Source of the DNA: Erythrobacter sp. BLCC-B19
Lineage (GTDB): Bacteria; Pseudomonadota; Alphaproteobacteria; Sphingomonadales; Sphingomonadaceae
Direction of reading: 5' to 3'
Assembly: GCF_028621955.1 (NCBI RefSeq)
Contig: NZ_CP117516.1
Location: forward strand, 3,184,001-3,248,000
Length of the DNA stretch: 64,000 bases
Below are positions 20,989 to 29,422 of the stretch, piece by piece. Below the pieces are notes generated by a model that saw only the letters and a program-made list of their open reading frames with translations, was not told the DNA's origin and ran no database searches. Within the stretch, counting starts at the first letter, position 1. Every line of letters starts with the position of its first letter. The translations under genes and the position numbers were made by a program.

Positions 20989-23345
20989 GGCAGACGGATG
21001 ATCGCAGTGGTGCCCGCGCCCTTGCGGCTTGTCATTTCGAGCGTGCCGTCATGCGCCTCGATCAACTGGCGGGCCAGCGGTATGCCAAGGCCTGTGCGCT
21101 TTTCCGGAGGTGCGTCCTTGTCGGGCTTCAACCCGCCCAGCGCACGCGCCAGCTCCTGCGAGGTCATGCCGCGGCCATTGTCGGCAATCCCGATCTCGAC
21201 CGTCCAGCCTGCATCGACCGGCGGCTTTCGGATCTCGATCACGATCCGCCCGTCCTCTGGCGTTCCCGCGATGGCATTGTCGAGCAGATTGCCGATCGCC
21301 CGGCCCATCTGGCGCGGGTCGGCCTCGATGATCCGGCCACGCCGTCCCTTGAGATCAAGGCTGAGCCCGGCAGCGATGATCGCCTGTTCACGCTCGCGCA
21401 CCAGCGTGGTGAGGAAGTCGAGCACGTCGACCCGCTCCTTGCGGATCGGCAGCAGCCCCGCTTCGGACTGTGACAGGTCGAGGACGTTCTCGACCTGCTC
21501 GGTCAGGCGTTCGACCGCGGCGAGGATCGCATCGACATATTCGCCCGCCGCCTCAGGGTCAGCCGCCACGCCGCTCTTCAGCAGTTCAGCATAGCCGCCG
21601 ATGGTGGTGAGCGGCGTGCGGAATTCGTAGCTCATGTTGGCGAGGAACTTGGCCTTGACGGCGTCGGCCTCCTCCAATGCCTCGGCGCGCTCGCGCAGGG
21701 CCTGCTCGGCCTTTTGTGAGGCGGTGATGTCGAGCACTGTCAGCAGGCCATTGCCGTCGGGCAGCGGAATCCCGGCAAAGCGCAGGGTGCGCCCGTCGGC
21801 GAGCTCCACCTTGCCCTCTTTCTCGCGCCGGTCGAGCGTTGCCGCGCGCACCGCCGCGCCGATCAGGCTCGCCTCTTCCGGATGCACCAGATTGCGCCCG
21901 ATCGCGCCGAGCAGTTCGTCAGCGCTGGGATGCTGATCGAGCAATTCGGGCGAGAGCCCCCAGGTGCCTGCAAAGCTGCGGTTCCACAACTGCACCGAAC
22001 CATCGGGGGCAAAGATCGCCAGCGCCTCGAACAGACTATCGAGCGTCGCTGTCCGGGTGCGCAGCAAGGTGTCGCGCACGGCGGAGAGCGCGAGGCTTTC
22101 GGTGCGGTCTTCGGTGATCAGCACCAACCCGCCATCCGGCATGGGCTGCGCAACGACCCGCAGATGCGTGCCGCCCGGAAGCGGCCAAGCCTCCTCCATG
22201 CTCTCGCGCATCCCGAACCAGCCGGTGCGTTCCCGCCGCCATTCGGGAAAGTCGCGCACTTCGGGGGTGCGGCCACGCTCGCGCGCTTCGGCGAGGAATC
22301 GTTCGAACGGCGTGTGCGCCTCGACGGCATCGTCGGTCAGGCTGAACAGGCGGCGGAACGGACGGTTGGCGAAGGTCAGCCGCTCCTCGGCATCGAACAG
22401 CGCGACACCGACCGAAAGCTGGTCGAGCAGCGCGCGCTGCGCATCACGAAACGCGCGGAAGTCACGCGCGACCTGCTGTTGCTCCTCGATGTCGATGGCA
22501 TAGCCCGCCACGCCCTCCTGCCCGAGCGGCAGATCGGAGACACGCAGCGTGCGGCGCGCGCCGTGGATGGTGGCGGCCACGATGCGCTCGGACTTGTCCT
22601 GGGATTGCAGACTGGTGCGGGCGATGTCGGCCGGGGAACGGCCCTCTTCCGGCTCGAGCAGCTCGATCTGTCCCTGCACCACTTCGGCCGCACTCATCGC
22701 ACCCACCGCGTCGACATAGGCCTGATTGACCAGCTGGAGCCTCAAATCGGCATCGCGGAACCACATCGGCATCGGTGCGGCCTCGATCAATCCGACGAGC
22801 GCGGCGAAATCACCCGTGGCACGCGCAGCAGCCGCCCGCAGGCGGGCCATTTCGCTATGGCTTTCGGTGAAATCGAACACCCACACCAGCGCAGCGCCGC
22901 CGGGCGAGACCTGCGGATCGGCGAGCGTCCCATAAAGCGCAAGCGAGCGTTGCGAGTTCGGCAGATTGATCGCCATGCGGAAGGGCGCGGCGCTCTTCTG
23001 CGTGGCCTGGATCTTGGCCCACAGCTGATCAAGCTGCGCCTGCGCCAGACCGCCGGCTTTGGGATTGCCCGGCGCCGCAGCGAGTTCCGAGAGGTATTTG
23101 GGCATCCCGGCCAGCCCCAGCATCCGCGCGAGCCGGTCTGGCGCTTCGATCCGCCCGTCGACCCGCACCAGCAACGGCAGCGCCGGGGCGACATCGAGCA
23201 GGGTTTGCATCCGCTTGAGACTGGTGCGCATCGCCTTGGCACGGCGGGCACTGCGGTTGGCGCGCAGCACAACCAGCGCCGCTCCAACCGCCCATGCGGC
23301 CAGAACGAGCGCGATCAGCACCAGTGAAAGGGGCGAGAGATCCAT
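20985..23345 (-). CDS. divL: DivL-like PAS sensor kinase homologue with Tyr in the H-box
   Basis: A 786-residue protein: one N-terminal transmembrane helix (about 7-27), several PAS-type domains between about 50 and 545 (for example PMPMWFRDADLRLQLVNQAY and QLSVGVALFDAEERLTFANRPF), a coiled linker, a HisKA dimerisation domain and an HATPase. In the H-box the expected histidine is tyrosine: MSYEFRTPLT, Tyr573, codon TAC at 21627-21629. The ATPase motifs are intact (NLLDNA about 686-691, IADNGRGM, GLGIPLA). This matches Caulobacter DivL, which has Tyr at this site, a similar length and an essential role in CckA-CtrA cell-cycle control. It heads the tsaE-amgK-murU-addB-addA train, 103 nt downstream of ahcY. 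Confidence 0.88.
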   Translation of the reverse strand: MDLSPLSLVLIALVLAAWAVGAALVVLRANRSARRAKAMRTSLKRMQTLLDVAPALPLLVRVDGRIEAPDRLARMLGLAGMPKYLSELAAAPGNPKAGGLAQAQLDQLWAKIQATQKSAAPFRMAINLPNSQRSLALYGTLADPQVSPGGAALVWVFDFTESHSEMARLRAAAARATGDFAALVGLIEAAPMPMWFRDADLRLQLVNQAYVDAVGAMSAAEVVQGQIELLEPEEGRSPADIARTSLQSQDKSERIVAATIHGARRTLRVSDLPLGQEGVAGYAIDIEEQQQVARDFRAFRDAQRALLDQLSVGVALFDAEERLTFANRPFRRLFSLTDDAVEAHTPFERFLAEARERGRTPEVRDFPEWRRERTGWFGMRESMEEAWPLPGGTHLRVVAQPMPDGGLVLITEDRTESLALSAVRDTLLRTRTATLDSLFEALAIFAPDGSVQLWNRSFAGTWGLSPELLDQHPSADELLGAIGRNLVHPEEASLIGAAVRAATLDRREKEGKVELADGRTLRFAGIPLPDGNGLLTVLDITASQKAEQALRERAEALEEADAVKAKFLANMSYEFRTPLTTIGGYAELLKSGVAADPEAAGEYVDAILAAVERLTEQVENVLDLSQSEAGLLPIRKERVDVLDFLTTLVREREQAIIAAGLSLDLKGRRGRIIEADPRQMGRAIGNLLDNAIAGTPEDGRIVIEIRKPPVDAGWTVEIGIADNGRGMTSQELARALGGLKPDKDAPPEKRTGLGIPLARQLIEAHDGTLEMTSRKGAGTTAIIRLP

Positions 23346-23403
23346 CGCTCAACCGCTATGCGCGCAGACGCGGGAGTGCAACGGCGGATGCGTCCGCCCG
23401 CCG

Positions 23404-23429
23404 CCTGCCCCGCGATTATTCGGGGCAGG
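23404..23429 (-). terminator. Possible ahcY 3' hairpin
   Basis: A perfect 9-bp stem CCTGCCCCG / CGGGGCAGG with an 8-nt AT-rich loop lies 20 nt downstream of the ahcY stop and ahead of divL. There is no T-run, so intrinsic termination is uncertain. Confidence 0.4.
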
Positions 23430-23448
23430 AGCGGGCAAATCGCAAGAC

Positions 23449-24873
23449 TTAGTAGCGGTAGTGGTCCGGCTTGAACGGGCCGGCCTGCGGCACGCCGATG
23501 TAGCTCGCCTGCTTGTCCGAAAGCTGGGTCAGCTTGACGCCCAGCTTTTCGAGGTGGAGCGCGGCGACCTTTTCATCAAGGTGCTTGGGCAGAACGTAGA
23601 CGTCGTTCTCGTATTCGTCCGACTTGGTGAACAGTTCGATCTGGGCGAGCGTCTGGTTGGTGAAGCTCGCGCTCATCACGAAGCTCGGGTGGCCGGTGGC
23701 GCAGCCGAGGTTCACGAGGCGGCCCTTGGCGAGCACGATGATCGACTTGCCATCGGGGAAGGTGACAAGGTCGGTGCCTTCCTTGATTTCCTTCCACTCG
23801 TAGTTGGAAAGCGCGGCGATCTGGATCTCGCTGTCGAAGTGGCCGATGTTGCAGACGATCGCCATCGGCTTCATCGCCTGCATGTGCGCGGCGGTGATGA
23901 CGTCTTCGTTGCCGGTGGCGGTGACAAAGATGTCGGCGCGCTTCACCGCGTCTTCCATGGTGACGACTTCGAAGCCGTCCATCGCGGCCTGAAGGGCGCA
24001 GATCGGGTCAATCTCGGTGACCATCACGCGGGCACCGCCGTCACGCAGGCTCGCGGCCGAGCCCTTTCCGACATCGCCGTAACCGGCAACGCAGGCGACC
24101 TTGCCGGCGAGCATCACGTCGGTCGCGCGGCGGATCGCGTCGACCAGCGATTCCTTGCAGCCGTAGAGGTTGTCGAACTTCGACTTGGTGACCGAATCGT
24201 TCACGTTGATCGCCGGGAACGGGAGCTTGCCCTGCTTGGCGATCTGGTAGAGGCGCATCACGCCCGTGGTGGTCTCTTCCGAAACGCCCTTGATCGCCTT
24301 CACCGTCTTGGTGAGGTAGCCCGGCTTGGCGGCGACGAAGGCCTTGAGCGCGCGCTGGAACTCGATTTCCTCGGCGTTGGTCGGCTCGCCCATTTCCTCG
24401 CCCGCTTCAAGGCGTGCGCCCCACAGCGCGAACATGGTGGCGTCACCACCATCGTCGAGGATCATGTTGCAGGTGAGATCGGGATCGGCTTCCGAGGCCC
24501 AATCGAAGATGCGGCCGACATAGTCCCAATATTCGGCGAGGGTTTCACCCTTGATCGCGAAGACGGGGATGCCGCGCGCGGCGATCGCGGCGGCGGCGTG
24601 GTCTTGCGTGGAGAAGATGTTGCAGGTCGCCCAGCGCACTTCCGCGCCCAGCGCCACCAGCGTCTCGATCAGCACCGCGGTCTGGATCGTCATGTGCAGC
24701 GAGCCGGTGATGCGCGCGCCCTTCAGGGGCTGGGCCGCGCCATATTCTTCGCGCAGCGCCATCAGTCCGGGCATTTCGGTTTCCGCGATCATGATCTCGT
24801 CGCGGCCGAAGGGGGCGAGCGCGATGTCCTTGATGACATATTCGTGGGTCGGGGCAGCAGCGAGGGTGGCCAT
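23449..24873 (-). CDS. ahcY: S-adenosylhomocysteine hydrolase
   Basis: Cleaves S-adenosylhomocysteine to adenosine and homocysteine, keeping methylation reactions going. 474 residues, the usual bacterial length with the roughly 40-residue insertion. Visible motifs are [25 protein letters not shown], the NAD-binding [10 protein letters not shown], the segment [12 protein letters not shown] with the catalytic lysine, and a C-terminal KPDHYRY, where Lys and Tyr contact NAD of the neighbouring subunit. The ATG at 24873 has a good AGGAGATAGAAAAG site. A perfect AT-rich palindrome lies about 95 nt upstream (24967-24986). Confidence 0.97.
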   Translation of the reverse strand: MATLAAAPTHEYVIKDIALAPFGRDEIMIAETEMPGLMALREEYGAAQPLKGARITGSLHMTIQTAVLIETLVALGAEVRWATCNIFSTQDHAAAAIAARGIPVFAIKGETLAEYWDYVGRIFDWASEADPDLTCNMILDDGGDATMFALWGARLEAGEEMGEPTNAEEIEFQRALKAFVAAKPGYLTKTVKAIKGVSEETTTGVMRLYQIAKQGKLPFPAINVNDSVTKSKFDNLYGCKESLVDAIRRATDVMLAGKVACVAGYGDVGKGSAASLRDGGARVMVTEIDPICALQAAMDGFEVVTMEDAVKRADIFVTATGNEDVITAAHMQAMKPMAIVCNIGHFDSEIQIAALSNYEWKEIKEGTDLVTFPDGKSIIVLAKGRLVNLGCATGHPSFVMSASFTNQTLAQIELFTKSDEYENDVYVLPKHLDEKVAALHLEKLGVKLTQLSDKQASYIGVPQAGPFKPDHYRY

Positions 24874-24966
24874 CTTTTCTATCTCCTGAGCACAGAAACG
24901 CACACGCGGGGGCGCATGGTCTGTCTATTGCCCGCTGCCCCTAGCCGCACACGCGGCGAGAGGCAA

Positions 24967-24986
24967 ATATAAACTTATCTTTATAT
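24967..24986. promoter_or_regulatory. AT-rich palindrome upstream of ahcY, candidate operator
   Basis: A perfect 7-bp inverted repeat ATATAAA-N6-TTTATAT stands in otherwise GC-rich DNA between the divergent ahcY and peroxiredoxin genes. SahR, an ArsR-family repressor responding to S-adenosylhomocysteine, controls ahcY in many proteobacteria through an AT-rich palindrome of this general type. I recall the motif only approximately, so the link is an inference. A SahR gene is not in the window. Confidence 0.5.
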
Positions 24987-25061
24987 GTCTATTTGTTGCC
25001 CGCCCGCCGCGCGCAGGCTAGAGAGCGCGCCACACCCCGCATACAAGAGGATGCACACACC

Positions 25062-25541
25062 ATGACCATTTCCGTTGGCGACAAGATCCCCGAAGTCACG
25101 CTGATCAAGGCCACCGCCGAGGGCCCGCAGCCGGTCAAGTCGTCCGACTACTTCGCTGGCAAGAAGGTCGCGCTGTTCAGCGTGCCCGGCGCTTTCACCC
25201 CGACCTGCTCGGCGCGCCACCTGCCGGGCTTCGTTGAAAAGGCAGAGGAGCTGAAGGCCAAGGGTGTCGACGAGATCGTCGGCACCGCCGTCAACGACGC
25301 CTTCGTGATGGGCGCGTGGAACAAGGCCGCCGGCAGCGATGCCATCACCATGCTGGCGGACGGCAATGCCGAATTCGTCGAGGCAATCGGCCTCACCATG
25401 GACGGCTCGGGCTTTGGTCTGGGCAAGCGCGGCCAGCGCTTCTCGATGGTGATCAACGACGGCGTCGTGGAACAGCTGAACGTCGAAGAGCCCGGCGATT
25501 TCAAGGTGTCGAGCGCGGAGCACATGCTCGGCCAGCTCTAA
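25062..25541 (+). CDS. Peroxiredoxin of the Prx5 family
   Basis: A 159-residue thiol peroxidase that reduces H2O2 and organic hydroperoxides. The peroxidatic cysteine is Cys49 in the motif GAFTPTCSARHLPGF, preceded by KKVALFSVPG. I see no second conserved cysteine in the usual resolving position, so it may use glutathione or a partner thiol. The ATG at 25062 begins the conserved MTISVGDKIP, and an AAGAGGA element precedes it. The open frame 23 codons upstream is not domain-like. A strong intrinsic terminator follows. Confidence 0.93.
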   Translation: MTISVGDKIPEVTLIKATAEGPQPVKSSDYFAGKKVALFSVPGAFTPTCSARHLPGFVEKAEELKAKGVDEIVGTAVNDAFVMGAWNKAAGSDAITMLADGNAEFVEAIGLTMDGSGFGLGKRGQRFSMVINDGVVEQLNVEEPGDFKVSSAEHMLGQL

Positions 25542-25564
25542 GGCTCTTGCCATAGGCACAATGG

Positions 25565-25598
25565 AAGGGGCGCCTCCCGCAGCGGGGGCGCCCCTTTT
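25565..25598 (+). terminator. Intrinsic terminator after the peroxiredoxin gene
   Basis: A 10-bp stem AAGGGGCGCC / GGCGCCCCTT with a 12-nt loop that can pair further, followed by TTTT. It starts 24 nt after the stop codon. Confidence 0.8.
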
Positions 25599-25628
25599 CG
25601 TTGGAGCCGACATGGACCGCGAACCGGG

Positions 25629-26087
25629 TCAGTCGCAATTATACGGCTTCCCATCGACGTACTCGCCGCACACGGCAAATAGATACAATTCGCCAGGCGC
25701 ACCGATCACGGTCTTGTCCCTGTGCAATGTGTGACTGACAGCCGGCTTGAAGGTGCGGCCCCCGTCATAGCGGTTGTCGTGCAGCGTGCCGATGGTGAAC
25801 CGGCTGATCGCAAAGCCGCCGATGTCCGGCGTGTAGACAACCTCCCGGCCATCGGCGCTGATCCACTTGTATTCATAGATCGTGTAGACCTCGCCATCTT
25901 CAGAGCGACGGTCGGACACCCGGTGGAAACTTCGGCAGGGCTCGGGTTCTTCGAGGCCGTCAGCCGGGAAAATGCATTTCTGCGGGAATTCTTCCCGCCA
26001 GGTTTCGTCATCGGCACCGGCAGGCCCGCTGAGCAGACAAGCTAACAGCGACAAGGCCTTGATCTGCCGCGGCCAGCGTCGGGTCAT
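25629..26087 (-). CDS. Secreted protein of unknown function
   Basis: 152 residues with a signal peptide (RRWPRQIKALSLLACLLS then GPAGADDE). The mature part has four cysteines (KCIF, PCRSF, AVCGEY and the penultimate C), which could form two disulfides, and the motif YTIYEYKWISADGREVVYTPD. No family is recognised. It starts with ATG at 26087, overlapping the stop of the cytochrome b gene as ATGA, so it is the last gene of a cytochrome operon and may act with it in the periplasm. Confidence 0.65.
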   Translation of the reverse strand: MTRRWPRQIKALSLLACLLSGPAGADDETWREEFPQKCIFPADGLEEPEPCRSFHRVSDRRSEDGEVYTIYEYKWISADGREVVYTPDIGGFAISRFTIGTLHDNRYDGGRTFKPAVSHTLHRDKTVIGAPGELYLFAVCGEYVDGKPYNCD

Positions 26088-26773
26088 GTCAGTGGCGGCG
26101 CGCCAAAGGTGACCCACAGCGCCAGTCCGGCGGCGAGCGCCACCGCGAGAAGTCCCCTGCCCCATGGCATCGCACCGATCCCCTCAACCCCGGCCATCGG
26201 CGGGCGCGATCCGCCGACCATCGGGCTGAGCAGATCATCGCCCTTCACCGCATAGAAGGTGATCGCCGCCAGATGCAGGCCGACAAGACCCGCCACCACC
26301 CAGAAGAACGTCTCGTGCACTTCGGTGATGGTGTCCGCCAGCGCCACGCCGACCAGACTGTTGAGCGGCCCGGTCATCCCGTCATAGGGATCGCCCGCAA
26401 ACAGCCCGAGGCTGACCTGCACCAGCATCGCCCCGATCAAAGCGATGGTGCTCCACCCGCCCAGCGGCGAGTGGCCGATGGCAGGCCCGGCGCTCCGGTC
26501 GCCCCTGAGATAGGCGAGCACCGCCCCCGGCCCCTTCACGAATTGCGAAAAGCGCGCCGTCTCCGGCCCGAGGAAGCCCCACAGCACCCGGAACGCCAGC
26601 ACCCCGAGCAGCACCAGCCCCAACCGCTTGTGCAGCGCCCACTTGGAGTTCTCCGCTGTCCACCACATGGCAGGGATCAGCAGCGGAAAGCTCCAGTGAG
26701 TGAGGCGCAGCAAGGGGTCCCACACGCTGACGTCGCGCGGGCGCGCGGTTGCGGCCTCGGCCGGATCGGTCAT
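26084..26773 (-). CDS. Cytochrome b561-type membrane protein
   Basis: A 229-residue integral membrane di-heme cytochrome b of the bacterial b561/hydrogenase-b type. Four to five helices are visible. Candidate heme-ligand histidines occur in WDPLLRLTHW, ALHKRLGL, EVHETFFW and VGLHLAAITFY. It would pass electrons between the quinone pool and a periplasmic partner. The gene upstream encodes a cytochrome c' and starts 6 nt away, so electron exchange between the two is a reasonable inference. Confidence 0.88.
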   Translation of the reverse strand: MTDPAEAATARPRDVSVWDPLLRLTHWSFPLLIPAMWWTAENSKWALHKRLGLVLLGVLAFRVLWGFLGPETARFSQFVKGPGAVLAYLRGDRSAGPAIGHSPLGGWSTIALIGAMLVQVSLGLFAGDPYDGMTGPLNSLVGVALADTITEVHETFFWVVAGLVGLHLAAITFYAVKGDDLLSPMVGGSRPPMAGVEGIGAMPWGRGLLAVALAAGLALWVTFGAPPLT

Positions 26774-26779
26774 GCGCGG

Positions 26780-27286
26780 TTACTTCTTGTCGTCGAGCCG
26801 GAACTGGTCGTGGCAGCCCTTGCACGCCCCGCCCATCGCCATCGCTTGGGCGCCGACGGCGGCCTTGTCACCGCCTGCGGCAAGAGTGGCGAGCTTGGCG
26901 CTTTCGTCGACCAGCTTGGTCGCGGCAGCCTTGAACTCCTCGGGCTTCTCCCAGATCGCGGGAAGCGCTTCGGTCTTGAAGCCGTCAGCCGTGCTGGTGC
27001 CGGCAGGGAAATGGGTCTCGATCTTCATCGCGCGGGCGTTGATGTCATTCGCCTTGGCCGCAATCAGTGTGAAATCGGGCGCGTCCTTCTCCAGCTCGCC
27101 GCGCACTGCCTTGAAGGCATCGCCGATCTCTTCGAAATTGTCGTGCCGTTCCTTGATCACCGGCGGCGCTTCGCCTGCGGGCTTGGCGGCTTCAGCGCCG
27201 TCGCTGGCGGCTTCGCCCGAACAGGCGGCCAGCGTCCCGGCCAGAGCGGCAGCGACAAGGAAGCGGTGGGCGGACGTGCGCAGCAT
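26780..27286 (-). CDS. Cytochrome c' family lipoprotein
   Basis: About 168 residues. It begins at ATG 27286 with an AAGGAG site. The signal sequence ends in a lipobox (LAAC), so the protein is probably anchored to a membrane and faces the periplasm. A helical domain follows, with one heme c motif CKGCH close to the C-terminus (GGACKGCHDQFR), the arrangement of cytochrome c'/c-556 four-helix bundles. Members bind NO or transfer electrons. It is followed within 6 nt by the cytochrome b gene. Confidence 0.85.
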   Translation of the reverse strand: MLRTSAHRFLVAAALAGTLAACSGEAASDGAEAAKPAGEAPPVIKERHDNFEEIGDAFKAVRGELEKDAPDFTLIAAKANDINARAMKIETHFPAGTSTADGFKTEALPAIWEKPEEFKAAATKLVDESAKLATLAAGGDKAAVGAQAMAMGGACKGCHDQFRLDDKK

Positions 27287-27361
27287 CGGGAAACTCCTTC
27301 GATAGGCCAACAGGCTGATCCCACTGCCAAGCTATGCCGGTTTCCTGCTGATCGCAAACAC

Positions 27362-27395
27362 CAAAACGGGGCGCTCCAGCGAAGGAACGCCCCGT
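27362..27395 (-). terminator. Intrinsic terminator of the gene at 27425-27874
   Basis: On the minus strand an 8-bp stem ACGGGGCG / CGCCCCGT with a 14-nt loop is followed by TTTTGG. It lies 30 nt after the stop of the secreted-protein gene and upstream of the cytochrome operon. Confidence 0.7.
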
Positions 27396-27424
27396 CCGTT
27401 TGCGACCTTGCGGGGAAGCGGGTG

Positions 27425-27874
27425 TCAGCCGTCGCGGCCGGTGCGTGCGGCGCTTTCAGCTTCGGCGAGGATCGCGGCACGATCCTGTTCGACCAGCGCG
27501 AGCATCGCGCTGCGCATCCGTTCGCTGCGCGTGTCGACCAGCGCCTCGATTGCCTTGGCGCTGGTTTCGCACCAGCCGGGGCGCGATCCGCTAGCGACAT
27601 CTTCGCTCGTCAGGCTGCGGTGCGAACGCAAGGTCTCACCGACCTTGGCCACACGCTCGACATTGAGCGTCGCGCTCCAGCGGCAGGCCAGCGTGCTGGG
27701 CCGACCGGCGGCACCGGCGGTGCCGACCTGCGTGGTCTCGATCGTCACCGTGCCTTTGTAATCGGCCGCAATCGGGCCGGCTGCGTGGTCGATCACTACC
27801 TCATGTTCGAGCGCCGCTGCGGGGGCAGCGAGGCAGGCTCCGAGCGCCAGACCGGCGAGAGCAAGCTTCTTCAT
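27425..27874 (-). CDS. Exported protein of unknown function
   Basis: 149 residues with a classical signal peptide (MKKLALAGLALGACLAAPAAA). The mature part starts LEHEVVIDHAAGPIAADYKG and has two cysteines (LACRWSA and GWCETS) that could pair. The C-terminal third is a charged, Ala-rich helix. The protein resembles a small periplasmic protein of sphingomonads, but no domain can be named. It is a single gene, with an AT-rich 150-bp region upstream and its own terminator downstream. Confidence 0.7.
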   Translation of the reverse strand: MKKLALAGLALGACLAAPAAALEHEVVIDHAAGPIAADYKGTVTIETTQVGTAGAAGRPSTLACRWSATLNVERVAKVGETLRSHRSLTSEDVASGSRPGWCETSAKAIEALVDTRSERMRSAMLALVEQDRAAILAEAESAARTGRDG

Positions 27875-28022
27875 GATGGTCTCTCCTGCATCATCCCGGC
27901 CTTTATGACCGTGGATGATGAGAACCTAGCAGCGGCGATGCGATTCGCAAAGCTGGAGGTGATGCAAAAGAAACACACGCAAGTGCAGAAGTATTATCTT
28001 CCAATATTCATAAAATAGAAGA

Positions 28023-28649
28023 TTAGTAGCCCATCAGGCTCATGACTTCCTTGCGACTACGGTCGTCTTCAAGAAAGCAGCCAAGAATACGGCTGGTAAT
28101 CATGCCGACACCCGGTGTTTTCACGCCGCGGCCGGTCATGCAGCCGTGCTGTGCTTCGATCACCACGGCCACGCCGTGCGGATCGAGGTGATCCCAGATG
28201 CACTGCGCGACCTCGGCGGTGAGCCGCTCCTGGATCTGGAGGCGCTGCGCATAGCCGTGGAGCACGCGGGCGAGCTTGGAAATGCCCACCACCTTGTTGC
28301 GCGGCAGATAGGCGATGGCCGCCTTGCCGGTGATCGGCGCCATGTGGTGCTCGCAATGCGACTGGAACGGGATGTCCTTCAGCAGCACGATCTCGTCATA
28401 GCCACCGACCTCGGTGAACTGCCGGGTGAGGTGGATGGCCGGATCTTCCCGGTATCCTTCGCAATATTCAAGCCAGGCCCGGCCGACCCGCTTGGGCGTA
28501 TCGAGCAGGCCTTCGCGCGAGGGATCATCACCTGCCCAGGCGATCAGGGTGCGAATCGCGTCCTGCACGTGTTCGGGCACCTCGGGCTTGCCGAGGGGGT
28601 TCTCAGGATCGAATTCATCGTCGTGATCATGGGCGGAAACGTAGTTCAT
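28023..28649 (-). CDS. folE: GTP cyclohydrolase I
   Basis: Converts GTP to 7,8-dihydroneopterin triphosphate, the first step of folate synthesis (and of queuosine precursors in some bacteria). In the 208-residue protein the zinc ligands and catalytic residues are visible: SHCEHH (Cys99, His101-102), LARVLHGYAQRLQIQERLT, and EAQHGCMTGRG with Cys170. The N-terminus is uncertain. ATG 28673 lies right after a hairpin with no ribosome site. ATG 28649 follows a GAAGAAAG element, so I chose it. Confidence 0.95.
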   Translation of the reverse strand: MNYVSAHDHDDEFDPENPLGKPEVPEHVQDAIRTLIAWAGDDPSREGLLDTPKRVGRAWLEYCEGYREDPAIHLTRQFTEVGGYDEIVLLKDIPFQSHCEHHMAPITGKAAIAYLPRNKVVGISKLARVLHGYAQRLQIQERLTAEVAQCIWDHLDPHGVAVVIEAQHGCMTGRGVKTPGVGMITSRILGCFLEDDRSRKEVMSLMGY

Positions 28650-28673
28650 GGCCTTATGTCTTTCTTCATTCAT

Positions 28674-28735
28674 CGGCTCGCACGAGCCCCCTCACCGGTC
28701 GATCCCGCGACACGTTAACCCTCAACCGTCTCGGG
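28674..28735 (-). promoter_or_regulatory. Structured folE leader, possible folate-sensing riboswitch
   Basis: The transcript leader of folE can fold into a GTCG/CGAC hairpin flanked by CGGT/ACCG pairing around a purine-rich side (GAGGG, TTAAC). It ends in a strong stem GGCTC-gcac-GAGCC immediately before the translation start region. The folE motif (THF-II riboswitch) occurs just here in alphaproteobacteria. I cannot match its consensus from memory, so this is a positional and structural suggestion only. Confidence 0.35.
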
Positions 28736-28847
28736 CGTTCCAAGAAGTTACGCCGATTGCAACGGTTGGATGCAATTCCCATCTTAAGCAGATGTAGGAC
28801 GAAATCCCGGCAATGCATCCCCTGCCGCAGCCCAAAGGAGCGTTATT

Positions 28848-29237
28848 GTGCGCGCCCCCACGCCTGAGGAATTCGAATCCGCCGCCCACCGCGTGCTGGC
28901 CCGGCTGCCTGCCCCGTTTCGGCGCGAGCTGGAAGGCGTGGTTCTGCGGGTCGAGGAATTCGCCGCCGCCGAGCAGCTCGTCGCGCTCGGGATCGAAGAC
29001 CCCTATGAGCTGACCGGGCTTTATGAAGGCGTCGCCCTCACGGAACGCTCGCAATGGGATAGCGATGTGATGCCCCCGGTCATCACCCTGTTCCGCCAGC
29101 CGCTGCTTGCCGAGATGGAGGAAACCGGGGTCGGCTTTGCCGAGCTGGTGCGCCATGTGGTGATCCACGAGGCGGGACACCATTTCGGCCTGTCGGATGA
29201 TGATATGCACGCGCTTGAGGACGCGGCGGAGGACTGA
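28848..29237 (+). CDS. Minimal zincin-type metallopeptidase
   Basis: 129 residues with no signal peptide. A zinc site HEAGHHFGLSDDDM lies near the C-terminus: the HExxH glutamate and histidines, with an acidic third-ligand position downstream. This matches the short metallopeptidase family of alphaproteobacteria and actinobacteria that consists only of the zincin core. The substrate is unknown. The start is GTG at 28848, 7 nt after the strong site AAAGGAG. Confidence 0.85.
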   Translation: MRAPTPEEFESAAHRVLARLPAPFRRELEGVVLRVEEFAAAEQLVALGIEDPYELTGLYEGVALTERSQWDSDVMPPVITLFRQPLLAEMEETGVGFAELVRHVVIHEAGHHFGLSDDDMHALEDAAED

Positions 29238-29285
29238 AGGCGGATTGGCGGGGCGGGACTGCCGCACTCGCTCCCCTCGCGATCC

Positions 29286-29360
29286 GAACCTCTCATGATC
29301 CGGCATTAAAAAAGCCGGCCCCGAGGGACCAGCTTTTTTAATGGCGCACCCGAAAGGATT
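29286..29360. repeat. Copy 1 of duplicated tRNA-Arg tail plus terminator
   Basis: This 75-nt stretch is nearly identical to 29423-29498 (one indel and one substitution noted). It contains a bidirectional terminator stem and then, on the minus strand, the last 19 nt of tRNA-Arg including the CCA end (29342-29360), but no tRNA body. The sequence resumes within the T-loop region as GAGGTTC at both ends, so it looks like a decayed tandem copy of the tRNA gene next door. Confidence 0.85.
29304..29343. terminator. Duplicated bidirectional terminator, imperfect copy
   Basis: A 15-bp stem CATTAAAAAAGCCGG / CCAGCTTTTTTAATG with one mismatch and an internal loop. A- and T-runs on both sides let it stop transcription in either direction. 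It lies between the convergent metallopeptidase gene and tRNA-Arg. Confidence 0.75.
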
Positions 29361-29422
29361 ACTCCGCCGCTGCGCGGCTCCGTCATCTCCGCGCCTTCGG
29401 CGCTCCGATTCCGAACGGGTTG

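Noticed and set aside
24874..25061. SAM or SAH riboswitch upstream of ahcY
   Set aside because: I see no pseudoknot or conserved core in the leader. The palindrome is better explained as a DNA operator.
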